DNA of 27,743 nt from a virus: the IMG/VR virus record IMGVR_UViG_3300008107_006419, positions 1 through 27,743 of that record; one strand, 5' to 3'. A program made the position numbers and the translations under genes. The notes below the pieces were generated by a model. That model made no database searches, was not told where the DNA came from, and saw only the letters and a program-made list of their open reading frames with translations. Positions 21,931 through 27,743 of this stretch are shown here, one piece after another; the first letter of the stretch is position 1; every line of letters starts with the position of its first letter.

Positions 21931-22716
21931 ATGATTATTCTTACTGGATATTCTGGATTTATTGGGAAAAAATTTCTTGAAAAAATAAATCAACCAATTA
22001 TTAAAGTTGAAAAGGAGGATTCTTTTAAATTCTTATCCTCCTTTACTGACTGGGACAAAGTATCATTAATTTTGCACCAAGGGGCAATTTCATCAACAAC
22101 TGAACGTAATATTTCTACTCTGCATCACCATAATGTTGCATTTACTTTGATGCTGTTTGACTATGCCATTCAACACCAAATCCCAGTAAAGTTTGCATCA
22201 TCTGCATCGGTTTATGGAAATACTTTGGGTACTATTAATCCATTAAATCATTACGCAATCACTAAATTGCAAATTGATTATTTTATTCAAGACAATATCG
22301 ATAAATTTTCTTCTATTCAATCATTCAGATATTTTAATGTATACGGTCAAGGAGAAGACCATAAAGGAGACCAAGCATCACCAATATCAAAGTTCACTAA
22401 ACAGATTAAAGAAACTGGTAAACTTAAACTATTTGAAGGTTCTGATAAATTTTTGAGGGACTTTATATGTGTTGATGATGTAGTTGATATTGTTATGAAT
22501 AGTAATGTTCCTTCTGGAATTTATGATTTGGGAACTGGTGAACCAATTTCATTTCAAGAAGTTGCAGAACTAGTCACAAAAAAAGAAGGAGGTGAGATTG
22601 AACTCATCCCCTTCCCAGAACATCTTAAAGGTAAATATCAGGACTATACTAAAGCAAATATGCAATGGATTGACAAATATAAATTTACTACTGTCGAAGA
22701 GTATCTCCTTCGATAA
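21931..22716 (+). CDS. hldD: ADP-L-glycero-D-manno-heptose 6-epimerase (HldD-like)
   Basis: HldD inverts C6 of ADP-D-glycero-beta-D-manno-heptose, the last step in making the activated heptose used for LPS core and other glycans. The 261-aa product is an extended short-chain dehydrogenase/reductase. It has a Rossmann motif TGYSGFIG (5-12), a substrate Ser near 90-92 (ASSASVYG) and the catalytic Tyr108-xxx-Lys112 (HYAITK). The stretch RYFNVYGQGEDHKGDQASP and the end PFPEHLKGKYQDYTKAN are specific to HldD/RfaD rather than other sugar epimerases. It is shorter than cellular HldD (about 310 aa), mainly between residues 30 and 50. It is the only plus-strand gene, and its 3' end overlaps the convergent cupin gene by 29 bp. 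Confidence 0.93.
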   Translation: MIILTGYSGFIGKKFLEKINQPIIKVEKEDSFKFLSSFTDWDKVSLILHQGAISSTTERNISTLHHHNVAFTLMLFDYAIQHQIPVKFASSASVYGNTLGTINPLNHYAITKLQIDYFIQDNIDKFSSIQSFRYFNVYGQGEDHKGDQASPISKFTKQIKETGKLKLFEGSDKFLRDFICVDDVVDIVMNSNVPSGIYDLGTGEPISFQEVAELVTKKEGGEIELIPFPEHLKGKYQDYTKANMQWIDKYKFTTVEEYLLR

Positions 22717-23059
22717 CTCTAATACTATCTTCATCAAAATGCTCTGTAGAAAATTCAAATAATTCAGTATCTTCTAGAGCATACATCCTATGTCTAAGTC
22801 CTACAGGAACATGGAATTTATCACCTTTCCGTAGGACTCTTTTTTGTGCGAGTTCAATATTATCGTCTTCCCCATAGAATAATATAAGTTTTCCAGACTG
22901 AATATAAAATGTTTCGTCTTTAACTTTATGGTAATGCCAGGAGCATTTTTTTCCTTTTACAAAGTAAAGGAGTTTACCACAATACTGGTCACAATTTACA
23001 ATCCACTTTTCAAATCCCCATCCTTTGGGAACAAATTTAATTGAAGAAGTCATTAGCAT
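22688..23059 (-). CDS. Cupin-fold sugar-metabolism protein
   Basis: The 123-aa product is a single cupin domain. Cupin motif 1 has His42, His44 and Glu49 (SWHYHKVKDETFYI) followed by Gly56. Motif 2 is GDKFHVPVGLRHRMYA, with His90 as the last likely metal ligand. The start PKGWGFEKWI and G-K-LL resemble the cupin domain of type II mannose-6-phosphate isomerase/GDP-mannose pyrophosphorylase proteins (WG-x-E...H-x-H). Such stand-alone cupins occur in nucleotide-sugar clusters, where they act as isomerases or of unknown function. It overlaps the phosphatase gene by 23 nt and ends inside the convergent epimerase gene. A second in-frame ATG is at 23053. The substrate cannot be told from the sequence. 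Confidence 0.85.
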   Translation of the reverse strand: MLMTSSIKFVPKGWGFEKWIVNCDQYCGKLLYFVKGKKCSWHYHKVKDETFYIQSGKLILFYGEDDNIELAQKRVLRKGDKFHVPVGLRHRMYALEDTELFEFSTEHFDEDSIRVIEGDTLRQ

Positions 23060-23369
23060 TCATTCCTTTATCGTCTATGTATATATCTCCACTTGGTTTT
23101 CCAAGTATTAGTTCATGGTACTTGCAACCCCATATTTCTAGTTGCATTTTAGTTAAGTTGTAAAACTTTTGGGTTGCTTTATCACTATCATCTTTACATC
23201 TTCCCATACCACGGGCAGTAAAATATTTAATTATATGTCCATCATCAAATAAAGAATTAATTTTGTTTATTCTTTCTGGAATTGGAGAACTCCCTTCATA
23301 CTTACATGAAGAGCAATCACCATTGGTACAAATAGTACCATCAATGTCTATTACAAATGTCATTAACAT
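23037..23369 (-). CDS. Small HAD-superfamily phosphatase, candidate for the GmhB step
   Basis: The 110-aa protein has the HAD motifs in order: the nucleophile motif DIDGT (Asp8, Asp10), Thr51 in FTARG, Lys91 in GKPSGD and the acidic motif YIDDKG (Asp99, Asp100). It has almost no cap domain, and a Cys pair (Cys19, Cys22) lies between the first motif and the helix. Proteins of this compact type are found in capsule and LPS gene clusters. Next to HldA- and HldC-like genes, the logical job is removal of the 7-phosphate from heptose 1,7-bisphosphate. True GmhB is longer (about 190 aa) with a different zinc site, so this is an inference from context. It overlaps the kinase gene by 29 nt and the cupin gene by 23 nt; an alternative ATG is at 23363. 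Confidence 0.85.
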   Translation of the reverse strand: MLMTFVIDIDGTICTNGDCSSCKYEGSSPIPERINKINSLFDDGHIIKYFTARGMGRCKDDSDKATQKFYNLTKMQLEIWGCKYHELILGKPSGDIYIDDKGMNANDFFN

Positions 23370-24111
23370 CTTTTTGATTTAATACGTAAGTTCCTTGATT
23401 TTGAATTGCTATAGATGCTGCTCTATTTGCCAATGATATTGATTTGTTTATGTCATTTGTCTTTAAATATCCATATGTTAATGCTGCAAGAAAAGTATCC
23501 CCAGCACCAACGACATCATATACATTAACTTTTTCTGCTGGGTAATGAGTGTCTCTATAGTAACAACCATCAGAACCTCTTGTGACAATTAAATTAAAGT
23601 ATTCATATTTGTTTTCTAATTTTTCATATTCAATATCATTTATTTTGATAAAACAATTTTCTTTATTTGGCAATACAGTTTTTTTACTATCAATAAAAAC
23701 TGGAATACTAGATGACTCTGCAATTTCAAATAGTTTTTTAATTGTCAAATAACCTTTATTATAATCTGATATTACAATAGCATCAAAATTTGTACTGCTC
23801 ACAGGAAGCATTAATGGTTTTATTGGTTCTTCATTATCAACCCTAAGAAGTTGTTGATTTGATTTTTCATCTATGAACCTAGTTTTAACTAGTTTTTCAG
23901 AGTTAGTCAGAAAAGTAACGTCTATATCAAATGCCTGAAGATTAAAACAGACATTTGCTGCCATTCCTGCTTTAGTTTCTATTTTGGAATAGTTCATCAC
24001 TGGAACTGGTGCTTCTGGATTTAGTCTTTCGCACCTCCCATAGATATATTCATCTTCGCAACTATCCCCTATCAATAATACTTTGAATGATTTTTGTTGA
24101 GGAGTATTCAT
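23341..24111 (-). CDS. hldA: D-glycero-beta-D-manno-heptose-7-phosphate kinase (HldA / HldE kinase domain-like)
   Basis: This is a PfkB-family sugar kinase. The N-terminus VLLIGDSCEDEYIYGRCERL then NPEAPVPV matches the HldE kinase domain (VGDVMLDRYWYG...RISPEAPVPV). It continues with the KAGMAANV glycine motif (48-54), KTRFIDEKSNQQLLRVDNEE (76-95), ISDYNKG (115-120) and the catalytic DVVGAGDTF with Asp205. The expected reaction is phosphorylation of heptose-7-phosphate at C1. The length of 256 aa is short for HldA (about 320); roughly 40 residues after FDIDVTFLTN are missing compared with cellular enzymes. The gene starts inside hldC (50-nt overlap) without a clear ribosome site, so coupled translation is likely. 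In HldE kinase and nucleotidyltransferase are fused; here they are separate and in reverse order. Confidence 0.92.
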   Translation of the reverse strand: MNTPQQKSFKVLLIGDSCEDEYIYGRCERLNPEAPVPVMNYSKIETKAGMAANVCFNLQAFDIDVTFLTNSEKLVKTRFIDEKSNQQLLRVDNEEPIKPLMLPVSSTNFDAIVISDYNKGYLTIKKLFEIAESSSIPVFIDSKKTVLPNKENCFIKINDIEYEKLENKYEYFNLIVTRGSDGCYYRDTHYPAEKVNVYDVVGAGDTFLAALTYGYLKTNDINKSISLANRAASIAIQNQGTYVLNQKDVNDICNRH

Positions 24112-24463
24112 TTATTCTATCGAAAAATTTTAATTCTTTTGCATGTTGTGATCCTATAACTGGTTTATCCTTCCAATCAGATCCTACCACCATTATATCA
24201 GGTTTATAGTATTCTACAAGGTCTTCAAGTTCTCCATCACTATCAAATGTTCTGACCTCATCAATAGTAGAAAGATTTGCAAGCATAAACGCACGTTCCC
24301 ATAAACAATTAATTGGTCTCGTTGGTCCTTTTTTCTCTTTTACTCTTTCATCAGAATCAATTGCTACTATCACATAATCACCTAAAGATTTTGCATATTG
24401 AAATAGAGAAAGATGTCCCGTATGTAGGACATCGAATGTGCCATTAACAAATACTTTTTTCAT
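24062..24463 (-). CDS. hldC: D-glycero-beta-D-manno-heptose 1-phosphate adenylyltransferase (HldC / HldE C-domain-like)
   Basis: This 133-aa nucleotidyltransferase has the family motif HTGH (14-17) in VNGTFDVLHTGHLSLFQYAK, the TRPINCLWER loop (48-57) and the late SSTKII motif (121-126) equivalent to ISTT/SSTxI. These features and the GDYVIVAIDSDERVK strand fit the HldE C-terminal domain and related glycerol-3-phosphate cytidylyltransferases. The adjacent HldA-like kinase and HldD-like epimerase make heptose the most likely substrate. It starts 20 nt inside the preceding carbamoyltransferase gene and contains the start of the kinase gene, so the whole string is probably one translationally linked operon. 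Confidence 0.9.
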   Translation of the reverse strand: MKKVFVNGTFDVLHTGHLSLFQYAKSLGDYVIVAIDSDERVKEKKGPTRPINCLWERAFMLANLSTIDEVRTFDSDGELEDLVEYYKPDIMVVGSDWKDKPVIGSQHAKELKFFDRINEYSSTKIIQSIIDRG

Positions 24464-26036
24464 TTGGAATATAAATCAATTTATTAATTTCTGGGAGATA
24501 TAGATATTCAATTTTACTAGTACGAAGAGTATTGAGAGCATCTTCCATAGTATCAACAATAGTGTCACCTGCTTTATTGAATGATGTATTAAAAAGTATA
24601 GGGACTCCAGTTAAGTTATAAAACTCTGATATCAAATTATAGTAATTTTTATTTTGTTCTTTTTTCAGGGTCTGAATTCTACAGGTTCCATCAACATGAG
24701 TTATTGCTGGAATTTTTTCTGGGTATAAAACATTAACGGTATACATCATATTTGGACTTTCTATCAATTCTCCCATATCAAACCATTCATGAGTCCGTTC
24801 AAATAAAACAGTTCCAGCAAATGGTCTGAAAGATTCCCTTCCTTTCACTTTATTTACTATATCTTTTCCATTAGAAACTCTAGGGTCAAATAAGATAGAT
24901 CTATTGCCTAGTGCTCTTGGTCCAGACTCTGACCGTCCTTGTGCTATCGCAACTATATTTCCATCTACTATTAAGTTTGCTACTTCCTTTGGTAATATAG
25001 GTTTTTCTATTTCATTTTCAAGAAGAGTGTAGTCGTATTTTAATTTTTCTCCAAGATATAAAGTTGAAATTGATTTTCTATCAGTTAACCCACCACCTTC
25101 TCTTCCCATTTCACAGAAATATGCTGCTCCGAGGGAAATACCACTATCACTAGAGATTGGTTCAACATAAAGATTTACGTCTTTTGGTAATTTTTTTCTT
25201 AAATTAAAATTAGCAACGCAATTTAAAGCACATCCACCAGTCCATACAAGATTTTTATTTCCAGTTAGTTCTAGTGTTTTTAATACAAAGTCTAATACAT
25301 AGTCTTCAAAATCTTTTTGGACTCTATATGCTATGTCTTCTTTTTCTATATTTTTTAACCAGGAATAATCTCTTAATGAATACCCAATTAGACCTTGTTT
25401 TTTTGCAGTATTTTTAAATAGTGTGGTTACTCCACCCCTTTCAGTAATTAATTTTTTAACTTTTGGGTTTTCTTTTCCATACGAAAATAAACCCATAGTT
25501 TTTCCACACTGAATTGGGTCCCAACCCAGATAAGAGGTTACTGCAGCATATACTTGTCCAGCACCAATAAATCCCTCACCAGAATAATTTTGTTTAATTG
25601 TATAAAAAGTTTGTGGTTTTGTAAAAGTAAAAATACTCTCAATTTCAATTTGTGTAGGTGATATATTAGCACCGCCCCCATCCATAACCATAACGGCAGC
25701 GTTATCAAATCCTGAATGAACAAAACCACAAGTAGCATGAAGAAGATGATGATCCTGAGATAAATTCACGACATTTTTTACAGTAATGCCAAGAATTTGT
25801 GTTATGTACTTATAGTAAGTTTTTACAGAAGACTTATTTTCGTCTAAGTGTAAAAATGTATAAGCACATATATCAACGGTATCGGTGTATTCTTTAACTT
25901 TTTTTAAAGCATTTAATGGTGAGGAGTCGTATTTTTTATGAGTTATACGTTCTTCTTGTATATGAAAAACAACCTCACCGTCCTTTAATAAAGTTACAGA
26001 TGCATCGTGTGTTATGTTAAATGCAAGGATCCACAT
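24444..26036 (-). CDS. Carbamoyltransferase, NodU/CmcH family (copy 2)
   Basis: The family transfers a carbamoyl group from carbamoyl phosphate, through carbamoyl-AMP, to a hydroxyl of a sugar, antibiotic or, in some phages, a modified base. The 530-aa protein has both halves. The N-terminal ASKHA-like domain shows ITHDAS (8-13), QEER and the metal-binding SQDHHLLHATCGF with His96/97/100 plus VMDGGG (Asp119), and later GGCALNCVAN. The C-terminal domain has QGRSESGPRALGNRSILFDP and GRESFRPFAG. It is clearly paralogous to the gene immediately upstream, separated by 14 bp. It begins MWILAFN with no strong Shine-Dalgarno. Its 3' end overlaps hldC. The acceptor is unknown; linkage to heptose genes favours a glycan. 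Confidence 0.93.
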   Translation of the reverse strand: MWILAFNITHDASVTLLKDGEVVFHIQEERITHKKYDSSPLNALKKVKEYTDTVDICAYTFLHLDENKSSVKTYYKYITQILGITVKNVVNLSQDHHLLHATCGFVHSGFDNAAVMVMDGGGANISPTQIEIESIFTFTKPQTFYTIKQNYSGEGFIGAGQVYAAVTSYLGWDPIQCGKTMGLFSYGKENPKVKKLITERGGVTTLFKNTAKKQGLIGYSLRDYSWLKNIEKEDIAYRVQKDFEDYVLDFVLKTLELTGNKNLVWTGGCALNCVANFNLRKKLPKDVNLYVEPISSDSGISLGAAYFCEMGREGGGLTDRKSISTLYLGEKLKYDYTLLENEIEKPILPKEVANLIVDGNIVAIAQGRSESGPRALGNRSILFDPRVSNGKDIVNKVKGRESFRPFAGTVLFERTHEWFDMGELIESPNMMYTVNVLYPEKIPAITHVDGTCRIQTLKKEQNKNYYNLISEFYNLTGVPILFNTSFNKAGDTIVDTMEDALNTLRTSKIEYLYLPEINKLIYIPNEKSIC

Positions 26037-26050
26037 TATTCATTTAGTAA

Positions 26051-27733
26051 TCAATTGGGAATATGAACAAGTTTTTGAATTTCTGGGAGGTACATATACT
26101 CAATATCACTTTTTTTCAGAGTATCAACACCATCTTCAACAGTCTCAACCAAGGGATCACCACCCAAATTAAAACTAGTATTGAAGAGAATTGGAACATC
26201 ACTCAATTTTTCGAAGGCATCAATCAGATTATAATAATGTTCGTTTTGTTCTGGAGTTACAGTCTGAATGCGACAAGTTCCGTCAACGTGAATGACTGAA
26301 GGAATCTTTTCTTCGACACCATCTTGACACTTCACTGCATACATCATATGAGGAGTTTCTTCACGTCCAGTAAGGTCAAACCAATCATGCACACATTCTT
26401 TTTTGATTGAACATGCAAATGGACGGAACCATTCACGACGTTTTACAGTGTTAACAATATCTTTACCGTCTTTAATAGTTGGGTCAAACAGAATTGAACG
26501 ATTGCCAAGGGCACGAGGACCACCTTCAGAACGACCTTGATACATGGTAACGATATTCCCTTCACGAATTAGTTGTGCAACTTCATCATAAGAAGTGTCA
26601 GTTACTTCAAGTCCATCTAGAGCATCTTCATATGTATTTGGATTATATTGAGGACCATAATAGACGGAAGACTGCTTTTGTGGTGTTTTATTTGAGGTTA
26701 CCTTATGCCAAATATACTTTGCTCCACCAATTGATGTGCCACCATCATGGGAAATGGGTTCACAGTAGATGTTTAGATCTGGGAACTCTTTCCAATACTT
26801 ATAATTGGCAACGCAGTTAAGACCATAACCACCACAAATAACAATATTCTTTTCTCCAGTTTCTTCGTGTGCCTTACGAATCAGTTCAACCATTCTATCC
26901 GAAGTTGCTTCTTGGATAGCATATGCCATATCTTTTTGGATTTCTGTATACTCATTCTGTTTGTGATTTTCTACATCATCCATTAAGATTGAATATCTTC
27001 CAACATTTATTTTTGCAGCATTTGGATATGTGGGAAGAATCACTTCTCTGTTTCCCCATCCATTAGCAAAGAATTTGGGAAGTGAATCATTTGGGTTTCC
27101 ATATGGGGCAAGACCCATTAGTTTTCCTGCTTCGATTGCGGGAAAACCACAGTATTCAGTCACTGCTTCATACATTTTTGTATGACCAGGATATTCAGTT
27201 ATAAAAATACCATCCTTAACTTGATTGCAACCTATTGGTGCTTTTGTTCCGAGGTGTTTATAAACTACTTCGAAGTTTTTAGGATAAGATGCTTTAAAAA
27301 TAGTTTCAAATTCAAATACAACATCGTCAATTCCTTCAAATTGAAGAAAACTTCCAGCACCATCAGCAATTACACAAGCAGCGGTTTCAAATCCTGAGTT
27401 ATAAAAACCACAGGCAGCGTGCATTTCATGATGAATGTTATCGATAAAATGCACTTCAAAGTCAAACTTTTTCTTTGCAAGTTTCCTTACCCATCCATGG
27501 TATAAATCTTCACCAGTCCAGTCTAACTGGGGTCCATGCCTATGGGTGTGACAAACAACCAAATGGTCAATATGGTCTACGTAATCAAATACCTTTTCAA
27601 GCCCCAATAGTGGAGAACCATCATATTTAAATTTGGACAATCTTTCTTCTTCTAGATAGAAAATAACTTCACCATCTTTTAAAAGAGTTGTGCTTCCATT
27701 ATGTCCACGAGCACATGCTGCAATAATAGTCAT
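26051..27733 (-). CDS. Carbamoyltransferase, NodU/CmcH family (copy 1)
   Basis: This 560-aa protein has the full domain order of the family. It shows ARGHNGSTTL (8-17), LEEER, the metal site NIHHEMHAACGF (His101/102/105) with ADGAG (Asp124), LMGLAPYG (206-212) and GGYGLNCVANY (301-311). The C-terminal carbamoyl-AMP domain shows QGRSEGGPRALGNRSI (399-414), KRREWFRPFA, HVDGTCRIQT and ILFNTSFN. A GGAG ribosome site (27740-27743) lies 6 nt before the ATG, which fixes the start, so the gene is complete. The C-terminal ~170 residues are very similar to copy 2; the N-terminal halves differ more, consistent with different acceptors or a heteromeric enzyme. No late promoter is seen ahead of it within the 10 bp available. 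Confidence 0.94.
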   Translation of the reverse strand: MTIIAACARGHNGSTTLLKDGEVIFYLEEERLSKFKYDGSPLLGLEKVFDYVDHIDHLVVCHTHRHGPQLDWTGEDLYHGWVRKLAKKKFDFEVHFIDNIHHEMHAACGFYNSGFETAACVIADGAGSFLQFEGIDDVVFEFETIFKASYPKNFEVVYKHLGTKAPIGCNQVKDGIFITEYPGHTKMYEAVTEYCGFPAIEAGKLMGLAPYGNPNDSLPKFFANGWGNREVILPTYPNAAKINVGRYSILMDDVENHKQNEYTEIQKDMAYAIQEATSDRMVELIRKAHEETGEKNIVICGGYGLNCVANYKYWKEFPDLNIYCEPISHDGGTSIGGAKYIWHKVTSNKTPQKQSSVYYGPQYNPNTYEDALDGLEVTDTSYDEVAQLIREGNIVTMYQGRSEGGPRALGNRSILFDPTIKDGKDIVNTVKRREWFRPFACSIKKECVHDWFDLTGREETPHMMYAVKCQDGVEEKIPSVIHVDGTCRIQTVTPEQNEHYYNLIDAFEKLSDVPILFNTSFNLGGDPLVETVEDGVDTLKKSDIEYMYLPEIQKLVHIPN

Positions 27734-27743
27734 AGTTTACTCC

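Noticed and set aside
24444-27733. Paired carbamoyltransferases considered as direct proof of DNA base modification
   Set aside because: No hydroxymethylase, thymidylate-synthase-like or glucosyltransferase gene is in the window, and the neighbours are sugar enzymes; kept only as an alternative.

Overview
This window is the late structural module, plus part of an accessory sugar-metabolism cluster, of a tailed phage of the T4-like myovirus group. Gene order, the T4-type late promoter motif, the low GC content by eye and many protein signatures best match marine cyanophage-type T4 relatives. No photosynthesis gene or other host marker is present, so the host is not proven. Almost everything is on the minus strand, so transcription runs from high to low coordinates; the only plus-strand gene is at 21931-22716.

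From right to left, 22688-27733 is an accessory cluster. It holds two tandem carbamoyltransferases, a heptose-1-phosphate nucleotidyltransferase (hldC-like), a heptose-7-phosphate kinase (hldA-like), a small HAD phosphatase and a cupin. All but the first carbamoyltransferase overlap a neighbour. The convergent plus-strand gene is an ADP-heptose 6-epimerase (hldD-like). Together they could supply the late steps of ADP-L-glycero-beta-D-manno-heptose synthesis, with carbamoylation of an unknown acceptor. The first enzyme (gmhA) is not in the window.

From 13476 to 21889 come a fibre-like protein (358 aa), a very large virion protein (1681 aa) and the neck proteins gp13 and gp14. The two fibre-like genes sit where T4 carries gene 12 and wac. 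From 8874 to 13451 come gp15 (tail sheath stabiliser), gp16 (small terminase), a capsid-targeted three-domain protein, a 59-aa protein, gp17 (large terminase) and a 77-aa Cys4 protein. From 1 to 8788 come gp18 (sheath), gp19 (tube), gp20 (portal), a 54-aa gp67-like core protein, a second capsid-targeted protein, a 424-aa virion protein, an 89-aa protein, gp21 (prohead protease), gp22 (scaffold) and the first 18 codons of gp23 (major capsid protein).

The most interesting points are these. (1) Two proteins start with a sequence closely resembling the T4 capsid targeting sequence plus a gp21 cleavage site, and share a C-terminal domain, so they are candidate DNA-capsid cargo. (2) Nine T4-type late promoters can be read. 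Seven lie 21-25 nt before a start codon lacking a well-placed Shine-Dalgarno, and two lie 36-38 nt before a strong one. Several are built around the stop codon of the preceding gene. (3) A nearly complete ADP-heptose pathway is linked to paired carbamoyltransferases. (4) gp14, gp15 and gp18 are enlarged by beta-rich modules, and those in gp15 and gp18 resemble segments of the large fibre-like protein. No gene-free stretch exceeds 300 bases. I saw no tRNA, CRISPR array, insertion sequence or convincing intrinsic terminator.
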